A DNA stretch of 64,000 nt from Bacillus sp. 103mf (GTDB taxonomy: Bacteria > Bacillota > Bacilli > Bacillales > Bacillaceae_G). The stretch covers positions 224,193 to 288,192 of the forward strand of contig NZ_FPAF01000005.1 of assembly GCF_900116295.1 (NCBI RefSeq), written 5' to 3'. The notes below the pieces were generated by a model. That model did not search any database. It saw only the letters and a program-made list of their open reading frames with translations, and was not told where the DNA came from. The translations under genes were made by a program, and so were the position numbers. The first letter of the stretch is position 1. Each line of letters starts with the position of its first letter. Below, piece after piece: positions 18,760 to 27,690 of this stretch.

Positions 18760-18888
18760 AAAGCCTAGCTGAAAAAACAGGGAATCGATGATGCCCTCAT
18801 TCAGCCTTGTTCTGGACATACAAGTAGGCAATCGCTTGAAGTGTATTCGAAATTAGCTATAACAGAAGCGCAAGAAGAATATAACTAA
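18760..18888 (+). pseudogene. Tyrosine recombinase C-terminal fragment
   Basis: [20 protein letters not shown], then [10 protein letters not shown], is the end of a tyrosine-type integrase, with the box II H (SGH) and the nucleophile Tyr in LEVYSKL. A frameshift lies near 18783, and nothing of the N-terminal domains remains. It marks an old mobile element. Confidence 0.5.
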
Positions 18889-19104
18889 GTGATTTCTTCC
18901 TTTCCTGTGTGAAAAACTTCTGTGTTTCTTTATGATTCATATATTTATTGGGAAATACTTTGAACTTTGAGGCACAGATACTCCTTCTACCCTATTATAG
19001 AAGCTATTTTGAACGTAAGGAATTTGTAAGGAATAGGTAAGGAAAAAGAAATTTTCATTGTGTATGATCAAAATATAAATAAGCATGAAAGGTGGAACAG
19101 ATAT

Positions 19105-19432
19105 ATGATTTCTACTGCTGACGACTTAAACAAATTCTTCTCTTACTTACTCAGTGGCAAATGACTGAAGGAACAGCAACTAAAACAAATGGTTACTACA
19201 GTTCCTACAGGAAGAAAAGGAATCGATGGATATGGTCTTGCAATCTATGAAATTAAGCTTCCAAACGGTGTCTCGGTATGGGGGACACACGGGTGGTGTT
19301 CCAGGGTTTTCTATTCTTACCGGAGGTACACTTGGAGCCAATCATACGTTGGCCATCAATTTGAACAGTTCGGGTAGAGCTAACATTACTAATCCTTTTA
19401 AAAATATTTTACTTGCTGAATTTAGCAAGTAG
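19105..19432 (+). pseudogene. D-peptidase (class C beta-lactamase fold) C-terminal remnant
   Basis: The frame runs MISTADDLNKFFSYLLSGK, then an in-frame TGA, then LKEQQLKQM and GYGLAIYEIKLPNGV. A one-base insertion near 19283 shifts the frame before the KTG-like box (VWGTHGGVPGFS), and the tail reads TLAINLNSSGRANI. This is the C-terminal third of a secreted D-aminopeptidase/alkaline D-peptidase of the Adp type, a known kind of passenger in IS231-related cassettes. It is non-functional. Confidence 0.6.
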
Positions 19433-19526
19433 GCAAAGAGGAAAAACGGATAAATTTTGTCATATTTTTTATAGCTAAACAAATAAGTGATGAAATCGAT
19501 TACTTATCTAAGGAGGCAATTCTCTC

Positions 19527-21611
19527 ATGAAAAATAAACTCTCTGGGGCATTAGCCGCTACATTGGCACTAACGATGACCCTACCAACAGGGGCGATAGC
19601 GTCTTCTAGCAGTAAGACTCCGGTTGTAGCTAACCAAGAAGTTGCTAGCCAAGAACTGGAGAAGATTGCGGCAGAGAAGGCTGCGCTACTCACGAAGTCC
19701 CATGGTACGACTAGCGTGCAGTATGCGCTAATTGATAATGGAAAACTTATTTTGTCGGGTCAGACAGGCAAGAACGATATGGAAGGGGAACAGCGGCTGA
19801 CTAAAGATACTATATACGGGGTTGGTTCAGTCAGTAAAGTGTATGCAGCAGCGGCTGTAATGAAATTGGTTGACGAAGAAAAAGTCGATTTGGATGCTCC
19901 TGTCGTCCACTATGTTCCTGATTTCAAGATGAAAGACGAGCGGTACAAACGCATTACGCCGCGTATGCTGTTGAACCACTCCTCCGGCTTGCAAGGTTCC
20001 ACGTTTAGTAATGCATTTTTATTTAACGATAATGATCCCTATGCCCATGATGTCTTGTTGCGGCAATTGTCCAACCAGAGCTTGAAGGCGGATCCTGGCG
20101 CGTTCTCGGTATACTGCAACGACGGCTTTACGCTGGCCGAGATTTTGGTGGAAAGAGTCAGCGGTATGAGCTTTACCGAATTTCTACATCAACGGTTTAC
20201 AGAACCCTTAAAGCTGAATCATACGAAAACGCCGCAGGACAAATGGGAAGACGAAAAGCGGGCTGGACTTTATTTTCCGGCGTACCAAGGGCAGCTTCCC
20301 ATTGAATCGGTGAATGTGATTGGTTCGGGAGGGATCTCTTCCACGGCAGGAGATATGGTACGATTCTCACAATTATTTATGGGACAGGGAAAAGGGATCC
20401 TCTCTGATAAGGCAGTCAAGGCGATGGAGCAAGAGGAATATAAAAAAGGAATGTGGCCGGGGGATGGAGATAATATTTTCAACTATGGTCTTGGCTGGGA
20501 TAGTGTGAAACTATACCCATTCAGTGAATATGGGATAAAAGGCTTGGCTAAGGGCGGCGACACGGCACTGCAACATGCTATACTGGTCGTGCTTCCGGAA
20601 CAGAAGATGGCAGCGGCTGTGTTGTCATCCGGCGGCCAAAGCTCTACAAATCAACTGATGGCAACTGAATTGCTGCTCGCCGCGCTCAAAGAGAAGGGCA
20701 CAATTAAGGACATCAAGCCGAACAAATCCTTTGGCAAGCCGATCAAGGCCAAGATGCCTCAAGACGTGGCGAAGAAAGCGGGTTTTTACGGCAATAGCGA
20801 AAGTCATTTCAAAATAGAAATTACAAAGAATGGAGAACTGTTCTTACCATCTAATCGAGAAGAAAAATATGTATATACTGCGAATGGAAGCTTTATTAAT
20901 GAGAAGGGTACTTCCAAGCTCAACTTCGTCACCGAGAAGAATGGAAGAACTTATTTGAGGGAGAGCACATATAAATCGACGCCAGGCTTAGGGCAAGATG
21001 TGATGACTCACTATTTAGCCGAGAAACTAGAAGACAACGTGCTATCGAAGAAAACCGCTGCCACATGGGCGAAGCGGGAAGGCGTCAAGTTCTATCTCGT
21101 GAACGAGAAATTTAGTTCTATTGAATATCTCGTTCAACCGAAACTTCTTACCAAACAAATTACTCGCAAGGAAGGCCTGGCGGGCTATTGGGACGGCAGA
21201 AAAATTACAGGCCCGAACACCGCGGCGCATCAGCTCCAGATTCCTGTGATGAACGGCCGTGATACGACGGAAACGCATTTCTATACAGAAGGCGACAATG
21301 AATATATGGAGATGACCGGATTGTTATACGTAAGTGGATCCAACGTAAAACCGCTTGATGCAGGCCAATCATCCAAAGTTACGCTGCAAGCAAATGGGCA
21401 TGCGAAATGGTTTACGATTCCGCAAGCGGCAGCAGGGAAAACGATGACCGTGGCGTTGTCATCGAAGAGTTCGTTCGCGGTGTATGATGAGAAGGGAGTA
21501 TGCGTCAATTTTACCGTTGTGAGCGGCAATAACAAAGTAAAACTGCCGAATAACGGAACGGTTGTATTTGCTGGCGCGCCGAATTCGGAATTTGCAATCA
21601 CGTTGAACTAG
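19527..21611 (+). CDS. Secreted serine hydrolase, class C beta-lactamase/D-peptidase fold
   Basis: This 694-residue exported enzyme has a signal peptide (residues 1-26, ending AIASS) and then a penicillin-binding-type hydrolase domain with all three active-site boxes: S101-V-S-K104, Y196-C-N198 and K342-G-G344. Members cleave D-amino-acid peptides, esters or beta-lactams. The C-terminal 290 residues form an extra beta-rich part of unknown role. The base composition is clearly higher in GC than the surroundings (30 of 60 bases at 20221-20280, against 17 of 60 at 22861-22920), so recent transfer from a GC-richer Firmicute is likely. AAGGAGG precedes ATG 19527, and a hairpin terminator follows. 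Confidence 0.8.
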   Translation: MKNKLSGALAATLALTMTLPTGAIASSSSKTPVVANQEVASQELEKIAAEKAALLTKSHGTTSVQYALIDNGKLILSGQTGKNDMEGEQRLTKDTIYGVGSVSKVYAAAAVMKLVDEEKVDLDAPVVHYVPDFKMKDERYKRITPRMLLNHSSGLQGSTFSNAFLFNDNDPYAHDVLLRQLSNQSLKADPGAFSVYCNDGFTLAEILVERVSGMSFTEFLHQRFTEPLKLNHTKTPQDKWEDEKRAGLYFPAYQGQLPIESVNVIGSGGISSTAGDMVRFSQLFMGQGKGILSDKAVKAMEQEEYKKGMWPGDGDNIFNYGLGWDSVKLYPFSEYGIKGLAKGGDTALQHAILVVLPEQKMAAAVLSSGGQSSTNQLMATELLLAALKEKGTIKDIKPNKSFGKPIKAKMPQDVAKKAGFYGNSESHFKIEITKNGELFLPSNREEKYVYTANGSFINEKGTSKLNFVTEKNGRTYLRESTYKSTPGLGQDVMTHYLAEKLEDNVLSKKTAATWAKREGVKFYLVNEKFSSIEYLVQPKLLTKQITRKEGLAGYWDGRKITGPNTAAHQLQIPVMNGRDTTETHFYTEGDNEYMEMTGLLYVSGSNVKPLDAGQSSKVTLQANGHAKWFTIPQAAAGKTMTVALSSKSSFAVYDEKGVCVNFTVVSGNNKVKLPNNGTVVFAGAPNSEFAITLN

Positions 21612-21634
21612 CTACAATTCAAGATGAACTTCAA

Positions 21635-21675
21635 CAAAACCAGTACGACACAGAAAAGGTGTTTTGCTGGTTTTG
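21635..21675 (+). terminator. Terminator of serine hydrolase gene
   Basis: A 9-bp stem CAAAACCAG/CTGGTTTTG is followed by TTTG-rich sequence, 24 bp after the stop codon. Confidence 0.6.
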
Positions 21676-21898
21676 TTTGTATTTACGCATTATCTTTACG
21701 AAGAGGCTTTCCACGAATAATATCACGCTCAAACTATGCAAGAACAGCTAGCATACCAGTTTTCAGGTGAAGTAAATTATTCGATTTATAATTCATTGCA
21801 ACATTGACAATTATACGAGAAATAGTTGGCACGTTATTTCATCTCCTCTCTATAAGATTTTCTATAAAATTAATATCTAAAAGAAAGGTGAATTTAAT

Positions 21899-22408
21899 AT
21901 GAAGCTTGAAACTAATAGATTGTTGTTAAAAGCTCTTGATCTTAATCTAATCGAGGTTGCAACCCAGCGTGATATACAGGCAATCGAAGCAATGGGATAC
22001 AAAACCAACGGGGAATGGCCAGGCGCTGACTTTTTTGAAGCTTTGCCTTACTTTCGAGCACTTTTGATTAAAAATAATGGAACTAAAAGATTTGACTCCT
22101 GGATTATTGTGGAGAAAGGTACTAAAGAAATAGTTGGCGGTATTGGTTTTTTTGGTGATCCCGATTCGGGCGGTATGATTGAAATGGGCTTTGCTACTAA
22201 TGAAAGCCAACGCCGTAAAGGTTATTGTTTTGAAGCTGCCTAAAAATTATTAAACTGGCCCTCGAACCAGGATGAGGTCAAATGTATTACTGCTAGATGT
22301 GAACGGGACAACATCAATTCTAACAATGTTTTAGAGAAGTTAGGATTCCAAATTACTTACAGAGATACAGAACTAATTTATTGGAAATATAGCAATGGAC
22401 AACTATAG
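21899..22408 (+). pseudogene. GNAT acetyltransferase, frameshifted
   Basis: This was a RimJ/RimL-like N-acetyltransferase. The N-terminal METNRLLL-type start (KLETNRLLLKALDLNLIEVA) and the acetyl-CoA loop region EMGFATNESQRRKGYCFEAA are present. A stop follows at 22241-22243, and two frame changes near 22245 and 22273 are needed to continue into DEVKCITARCERDNINSNNV and LEKLGFQITYRDTELIYWKY. All motifs are present but the frame is broken, so it is a recent pseudogene. Confidence 0.75.
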
Positions 22409-22485
22409 GGAAATTTGTCCATTATTATATCCTGTTTATATAACCATAAAAATTTACCTTATACCTTTACTAGGAGACATATAAA

Positions 22486-22743
22486 ATAAAAGTATTAATA
22501 ACTGGGGAAAATCGAGGTCTTGGTTTTGAGTTAGCCAACATATTTTCTAACAATGGGCATATTATTTTCCCAGTTGTTAGAAAGCAGCAAGAACTTCAGA
22601 AGCTTACGCATATATTTCCAGACCGCTGCTATCCAATTTTAGCAGATTTAAACGATGATAAGAGTGTAGAGAAAATCCAAACTTCTCTTAACAAATATAC
22701 AGGTTGTATCGATTTAGTCATTAATAATGCTATTCAAAATAAT
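22486..22743 (+). pseudogene. Short-chain dehydrogenase N-terminal fragment
   Basis: KVLITGENRGLGFELANIFS contains the TGxxxGxG cofactor loop, and CIDLVINNAI the NNA motif. The expected ATG is ATA, and the sequence ends after about 86 residues, before the catalytic YxxxK. Confidence 0.6.
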
Positions 22744-22825
22744 AAATTCAATGTAGACGAACTTTCTGGAATTAGTAAAAATGAGCAGCTAGTAGAAGAT
22801 AAATTGAAATTAAGGAGGGTTTGTA

Positions 22826-23332
22826 TTGGGTAAAAAAAGTATAAACAAAGCAATAGGGAATGCAATTAAACTTGGTGATATTAATGAGGTGAAACAATTA
22901 ATAGGAAATGATACAGAAACCTTGAATACTATGACTCCGTTTGGTACATGGTTGCATGTAGCAGCAAAGAATGGACACCTTGAAATAGTAAAGTATCTAA
23001 TTGAAAAAGGTATAGATATTGATGCTAGAGGTGGTACATTTAATGCTTCTGCATTAAATTTGGCAGCAGGAGCAGGGCATTTCGGAATAGTAAAGTATCT
23101 AATAGAAGTTGGCACAGAATTAGATGTGAGCTTAGCAAAAAGAAACCCACTATTTGGAGCGATTTACGGCGGGCATAAAGAAGTAGTCGAATTTCTAGTT
23201 GAAAAAGGTATAGATATTTCAATTAGGTATACTGGTGAAAAGATTAACAAGATAGGTGCCTATGAATATGCTAGAGAATTTGGACAAACAGAAATTGCTG
23301 AATATCTAAAGGGAAAATTAGAAGAAAAGTAG
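22826..23332 (+). CDS. Ankyrin-repeat protein
   Basis: This 168-residue protein is made of about four ankyrin repeats (HVAAKNGHLEIVKYLIEKGI, NLAAGAGHFGIVKYLIEVGT, GAIYGGHKEVVEFLVEKGID, and a degenerate last one). A TTG start at 22826 with AAGGAGG seven bases upstream fits best. Ankyrin proteins of this size occur as immunity proteins in polymorphic toxin loci. The following genes (DUF2247, SUKH-like) support that reading, but the partner is unknown. Confidence 0.7.
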   Translation: MGKKSINKAIGNAIKLGDINEVKQLIGNDTETLNTMTPFGTWLHVAAKNGHLEIVKYLIEKGIDIDARGGTFNASALNLAAGAGHFGIVKYLIEVGTELDVSLAKRNPLFGAIYGGHKEVVEFLVEKGIDISIRYTGEKINKIGAYEYAREFGQTEIAEYLKGKLEEK

Positions 23333-23351
23333 TACTAGTTATTAGTTCTCA

Positions 23352-23512
23352 GTTGAAACATGGGGACATTCTAAAGTAAAGGGTAAAAATATTTCACATA
23401 ATGAAGTACTACAGTTATAAAGATTTATGAATTACAGAGAGAATAACAACAGTTAAATCTTAATAGGAAAATTACAGGTTCTTCTAATCAAAATCCAAAA
23501 GGTCAAAGGTGA
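23352..23512 (+). pseudogene. Tail of a polymorphic toxin, broken
   Basis: VETWGHSKVKGKNISHNEVL, then an in-frame stop and RFMNYRENN, and in a shifted frame QQLNLNRKITGSSNQNPKGQ, ends at TGA 23510. That stop lies immediately before the DUF2247 start, the usual toxin-immunity spacing. It looks like the C-terminal end of a toxin tip whose body has been lost. Confidence 0.4.
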
Positions 23513-23517
23513 ATATA

Positions 23518-24060
23518 ATGGATTATTCTATAGATATTTTAAAGCAAAGCAAAATAAAATATGACTGGAAAACAATATATGTAGGTTTAGAGCTTAGTAT
23601 AATTAAAAATAACGACATAACTAATTATGCCGTGGAATTTTTATCTACTCATCAAGAATGTAATAATCCGTTCATTATAGAACTTGCTTGGGGAAAAAAT
23701 GATATTGAATATCGGAGAATACTGAAGAACATATTGGAAGAGCTAAATGGTGAAGAACTATTAAAGGATTCCGGTTTATGGAAATTCGAAAAAAGAAAAT
23801 GGAGGTTTAGTATTCTGAAACATTTTAAAGTAATGCATCAAGATGAACCTAAAGAATTATTAAATAAAATTGTTGAAGTATTTGCTGACTTTGACTATCC
23901 AGAAGATATGGAAAGGCTTATTAATTATATGCCTTCTAAAGACGGCTATAACCCATTGCTATACTCCGAAGAAGAAAATATAGTAAGATTAATCAGTTTT
24001 TTTAATGACTTTTTACATAAAGAACAACAATACTTACAAAACAGAAAGGTGAAAAGATGA
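23518..24060 (+). CDS. DUF2247-family putative immunity protein
   Basis: This 180-residue, mostly helical acidic protein resembles DUF2247, listed among immunity families of polymorphic toxins (motifs YDWKTIYVGLELSIIKNNDI, IIELAWG and LLKDSGLWKFEKRKWRFSIL). The start at ATG 23518 follows AAAGGTG; a GTG three codons upstream overlaps the site. It overlaps the next gene by ATGA (24057-24060), so both are translated from one message. The toxin tail directly upstream supports the immunity role. Confidence 0.6.
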   Translation: MDYSIDILKQSKIKYDWKTIYVGLELSIIKNNDITNYAVEFLSTHQECNNPFIIELAWGKNDIEYRRILKNILEELNGEELLKDSGLWKFEKRKWRFSILKHFKVMHQDEPKELLNKIVEVFADFDYPEDMERLINYMPSKDGYNPLLYSEEENIVRLISFFNDFLHKEQQYLQNRKVKR

Positions 24061-24608
24061 TTTTACCAGAGGAGTTTAATGAGAAATGGGATGTAAGCAA
24101 AAATGGTCCGCTAATAAAATTTAATTATGAGCATTTAGTGGACACAGATTTTTCTGATGAAGTAAAGAGATTTTTGTCTATAGGAGGATTACCTGAAAAT
24201 CCTGCACCATATTTAGAATTTATTTCTTCACAAGCGTTATTAAAATCTATTACAAGTATACTCAATATACCAGAAGAATTTCAAAAATATTGGTTTTTGG
24301 GATCGACAGGTTCTGGAGATCCAATATGTATAATTGAGAAAAAAGAAAATGTAATGTTTCTTAATAATAGTGATGGTTATAAAGAAGAATTTATAAATTC
24401 TTCTTTAAGTCAATTTGCAGAATGTTTATTAGTATATTCAAGAATGATTGACAAGGCAATACAAACAAATGGTGAGGATGCCTTTATTAATAATGATATA
24501 CCACAATCTGTGATTAATTGGTTAAGAGAAGAGTTAGAAAGAATTGACCCTAAGTGTATGGAAAAGGGATGTTTTTGGTTTACTGAGATTGGAAATTTAT
24601 ATGAATAA
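24057..24608 (+). CDS. SUKH-like (SMI1/KNR4 superfamily) putative immunity protein
   Basis: This 183-residue protein has SUKH-type features: LPEEFNEKW at the N-terminus, FLSIGGLPENPAPYLEF and WFLGSTGSGDPICIIEKKEN, the G-S-G-D turn of the fold. SUKH proteins commonly neutralise nuclease toxins. It is translationally coupled to the upstream DUF2247 gene (4-base overlap). It may guard against the same or a second toxin tip. The exact SUKH subfamily is uncertain. Confidence 0.6.
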   Translation: MILPEEFNEKWDVSKNGPLIKFNYEHLVDTDFSDEVKRFLSIGGLPENPAPYLEFISSQALLKSITSILNIPEEFQKYWFLGSTGSGDPICIIEKKENVMFLNNSDGYKEEFINSSLSQFAECLLVYSRMIDKAIQTNGEDAFINNDIPQSVINWLREELERIDPKCMEKGCFWFTEIGNLYE

Positions 24609-24665
24609 TTGATAAGTACATTATTTTAGGGAGGTTATTGTTTTTAAAGGTTTTTAAGTTGTAAG

Positions 24666-24791
24666 GTTGAAAATTCCGAATGGTTAGATAAGATTGGAGA
24701 TTTAAATCTAGAAGAATTAGATTTTTGGGATTTGCATCATTTTGCAATCTTCCTTGAAAATAGCAAAATGTATGCATTTATAGCTGAATAA
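24666..24791 (+). pseudogene. Remnant of a small protein tail
   Basis: VENSEWLDKIGDLNLEELDF, then WDLHHFAIFLENSKMYAFIA, ends at a stop. It looks like the C-terminal 40 residues of an immunity-type protein. There is no start or ribosome site. Confidence 0.35.
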
Positions 24792-24819
24792 GTAGAGGTT
24801 TTGGTAGGAGGGAAAATGT

Positions 24820-25362
24820 ATGAATTACCAAAAAATGAGCAAAGAAATTTCTTATGCGCTTCGTCATGCTCCATGGAAGTATGAATTAGAATTAGATGAC
24901 GAAGGATGGGTGCCAGTTAATCAGTTATTAACTGCATTGCATCAATCAAAAGAATGGGAAAATATTACACAAGAAGATATAGAAAAAATGATTTTAATAT
25001 CAGAAAAAAAGCGGCACGAATTATCAAATGGAAAAATTAGAGCTTTATATGGTCATTCTGTTCCAATGAAGATTATTAAGAAGAAAGCTATACCGCCTAG
25101 AAAACTATATCATGGAACTTCACCAAAATTTATGGAGTCCATTAGCGAATCTGGTTTGTTACCAATGTCCAGGCAATATGTTCATCTTTCAGAAGATATA
25201 GAGACAGCTAAACTAGTTGGTAAACGAAAAACCTCTGTTCCTGTTATCTTAATAATTGATACAGAAGAAGCTCAAAAAAAGGGAATTAAATTTTATCTAG
25301 GAAATGAAAAGGTATGGCTTGCAGATTCTATTCCAATAGAATGTATATCGATTAAGAAATGA
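24820..25362 (+). CDS. kptA: RNA 2'-phosphotransferase (Tpt1/KptA)
   Basis: This 180-residue enzyme transfers a 2'-phosphate from RNA to NAD, yielding ADP-ribose 1'',2''-cyclic phosphate. The four conserved residues of the family are present: R15-H16 in ALRHAP, R74 in KIRALYGHS and R136 in VGKRK. The NAD-binding LYHGTSP follows at residues 96-102. The length is standard. GGAGGG lies before ATG 24820. Bacteria lack the tRNA splicing that makes the natural yeast substrate, so its role is open. Here it sits among putative immunity genes, which suggests repair or defence against an RNA-damaging agent; that is inference. Confidence 0.9.
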   Translation: MNYQKMSKEISYALRHAPWKYELELDDEGWVPVNQLLTALHQSKEWENITQEDIEKMILISEKKRHELSNGKIRALYGHSVPMKIIKKKAIPPRKLYHGTSPKFMESISESGLLPMSRQYVHLSEDIETAKLVGKRKTSVPVILIIDTEEAQKKGIKFYLGNEKVWLADSIPIECISIKK

Positions 25363-25536
25363 ATGGTTTTTGAAATGTTATTTTGCTAGATTCTGAGGAT
25401 GAAGAAAGAAAATTTTAAAAGAACAAGCTAAAAAGCTAATGAAAACAGTGGACATGTTAAGTAGAAAGTGATTAAATTGCTATTTTGTGAGTTCATCGGG
25501 GACTGATAAAAAACATGCTTAATAAGGAGAGGGATT
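25363..25536 (+). other. Gene-tail remnant
   Basis: ILKEQAKKLMKTVDMLSRK ends at TGA 25469-25471, and one base out of frame the sequence upstream reads DSEDEERK. It is probably the tail of a lost gene. No start is visible. Confidence 0.25.
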
Positions 25537-26325
25537 ATGAATTTAGAGAATATGGTGAAAGATATTTGGTATGGAGAAATTCCTAATGATACAATTCAAA
25601 CCCTTAAATCTCAGCTTAAGAATGCTACAACTGAGGAAGAATGCTTTCGCCTTATTAATGAATTGTTAAAATTAGGTGATTTTTCTGTAAAGGAATTGCT
25701 AGTACAACTAATGAATAGTACCCAAGATGAGGTTATTCTCAATTTATGTACAAGACTTTTTTGCTCGATAGCTACTCACGATGACCTATTAGATACTAAT
25801 AAATTGAAATTTCTTTCAAATGCTTCTGAAGATAGCGTTCATACTTTTGTAGCAAGTGCAGGAGACACTCTTTCATATAATGTGATTCCATACCTTCTCG
25901 CTTTATTAGAAGAATGGGAAGATACTTTTGTTGAGAAGGCAATCAGAAATACACTGACATTAATGCTTGGAGTTAGTGATGACTATTATGAATTATCAAT
26001 AGAAGAATTTGGAGAAATATATTCGGAGTCCATTAAAAATAATGATATCACTAAATATTACTATCATAATAATTTGTCATTTCCAGGGAATTTGGTGAAG
26101 GAATTAATTCCGAGGGTAATGATTTCTTTAAGAGAAAAAACCGCGTTTAATGTGATTACAATCCCGTCTATTTTATCCATTTGGAGTGGGGTTAAATGCC
26201 CTGTTCAGTATGGTATGGTAATAGATGATCAAAAATATAGAGAATTGATATCATATATTGATGAATTAACAAACAGAGAATGGAAAGTTGGAGAAAAGTA
26301 TTTTTACGGTCATTTAGTAGTATAA
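25537..26325 (+). CDS. Imm47-like putative immunity protein
   Basis: This 262-residue, mostly helical acidic protein contains HEAT-like helical pairs in residues 20-130 (EECFRLINELLKLGD, QDEVILNLCTRLFCSIA, VIPYLLALLEEWEDTFVEKA). The C-terminal part has WSGVKCPVQYGMVIDDQKYR. The pattern recalls the Imm47 family of cytosolic immunity proteins. AAGGAGAGG precedes ATG 25537. No toxin is adjacent. The family assignment is from memory of the pattern and is moderately sure. Confidence 0.5.
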   Translation: MNLENMVKDIWYGEIPNDTIQTLKSQLKNATTEEECFRLINELLKLGDFSVKELLVQLMNSTQDEVILNLCTRLFCSIATHDDLLDTNKLKFLSNASEDSVHTFVASAGDTLSYNVIPYLLALLEEWEDTFVEKAIRNTLTLMLGVSDDYYELSIEEFGEIYSESIKNNDITKYYYHNNLSFPGNLVKELIPRVMISLREKTAFNVITIPSILSIWSGVKCPVQYGMVIDDQKYRELISYIDELTNREWKVGEKYFYGHLVV

Positions 26326-26539
26326 AGTTGACATGCAAAAATAAATACTAATAGAAACTAGAATTGAATAGAAATTTGATTGAAAATCTGTTTTGACAAC
26401 AAATTAAAGTCGAACTTTATGATTATTCATTTTAATTTTGTATAAATGGATTTGAATTAATGGAATCGGTTTTACGTAGATGGACAGGTATGATAGATGT
26501 GTGAGGCATATCCTTTCTTTCTAAGAATTGTTAGATTTG

Positions 26540-26772
26540 TGCAGTAACTTATCTATTTCAGAGAAGGATGAATATGTATCTTTGAAAGATGAATTAATTG
26601 CAGAGCACAAAACTTGGTTTAAACAGTTAGTCGAACATGAACTTGAAGGAGCTAGATTGATACAGAGTGATTTGCCTTAAAGATGTAAAGGCGATTGAAG
26701 ATGGTCCCCCCTGAAGCACACGATTTAGCTCCAGAGCCTTCAGGAGATCTTCCAGATTTTATTTTAGATATA
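26540..26772 (+). pseudogene. Broken gene tail, unrecognised
   Basis: Two frames give SISEKDEYVSLKDELIAEHK with TWFKQLVEHELEGA, and then AIEDGPPEAHDLAPEPSGDL with PDFILDIGW before a stop. Together they look like the C-terminal part of a protein with a frameshift near 26685. The gene is lost upstream. Confidence 0.35.
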
Positions 26773-26785
26773 GGATGGTAATTTT

Positions 26786-27304
26786 GTGACACAATTTGAA
26801 AATGCAATTCAAAGAATAAAAGACATAAATTGGGATGATGTAAAGAAGAGTCAACCATCATTTGAATTATTGATTTCAGAATTTATTAGAAGGGGTAATA
26901 TTTTCAGGGATATATATAGTCCAGAAAATAAGTATCGTTTAGCAATTTTTAGTGCAGCTGAGACTATAAACGCTGAGATTCAAATGGATATTGAGGGTAT
27001 TGTTAATGACCTGAATTTACTAAGATATGGTTGGACCGCTAGATATCTATGTAAGAGTTTTTTAGAATGGTCATATCTGATTAGTTCAAATAATAAAATT
27101 GCTATGCAATTTGAGGATCTGTATGAACCAATAATCATGCTATATGAAAGAGGTGGTAGGATAAACTATCATCAAAATGAACTACTTTGCGGAAAATATG
27201 CTTGGCTACGTAATTGTTACGGTTTTCCGGAAAAGGGTAGTATTAAAGAACTTAAGCATGAAGAATTAGATAAAATAGATAATAAAGGTAATGTTAATAC
27301 TTGA
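26786..27304 (+). CDS. Unknown protein, 172 aa (possible immunity protein)
   Basis: This helical soluble protein is not recognised. It has a GTG start at 26786 preceded by AGGATGG. Residues 60-100 contain ETINAEIQMDIEGIVNDLNL and YGWTARYLCKSFLEWSYLIS. There is no signal or membrane segment. It lies among orphan immunity genes and has their size and acidity, so a similar role is plausible but unproven. Confidence 0.45.
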   Translation: MTQFENAIQRIKDINWDDVKKSQPSFELLISEFIRRGNIFRDIYSPENKYRLAIFSAAETINAEIQMDIEGIVNDLNLLRYGWTARYLCKSFLEWSYLISSNNKIAMQFEDLYEPIIMLYERGGRINYHQNELLCGKYAWLRNCYGFPEKGSIKELKHEELDKIDNKGNVNT

Positions 27305-27310
27305 ATTTAG

Positions 27311-27568
27311 AAGAAATCATCTTATACAAGAAGTCTTTTACTTAATCAATTACGAACAAGAGAACAAATTGAAACTGCTGTAAAAAAATTCTTAGTGGAA
27401 GAATAAAACTTAAAACTCGATTCCTTAGCATATAAGAACTTCCTCATAATATGAACAGAAATCTGTCGAGTTTACTATCGAGAATATAGAGATTTCAGGG
27501 GAAGTATATATTCTTTCTGGTGAGAGCTGTGATGCTTATTTTGATGCTACAGGATTCAAATATAGATA
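27311..27568 (+). pseudogene. Short gene remnants
   Basis: SSYTRSLLLNQLRTREQIET, then AVKKFLVEE, ends at a stop near 27405. A second piece, NIEISGEVYILSGESCDAYF, ends at 27568. Both look like C-termini of toxin or immunity proteins left after deletions. Confidence 0.3.
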
Positions 27569-27690
27569 GGAGATAAATATACAAATTAAATAAAAATAGA
27601 TTCATTGTATATGAGATTTTTATAATAGTTGCATTGTTTTATTTTCAATAGTATGTAAAATGAATGAGATATGAAAAGGAGCTGGACGTC

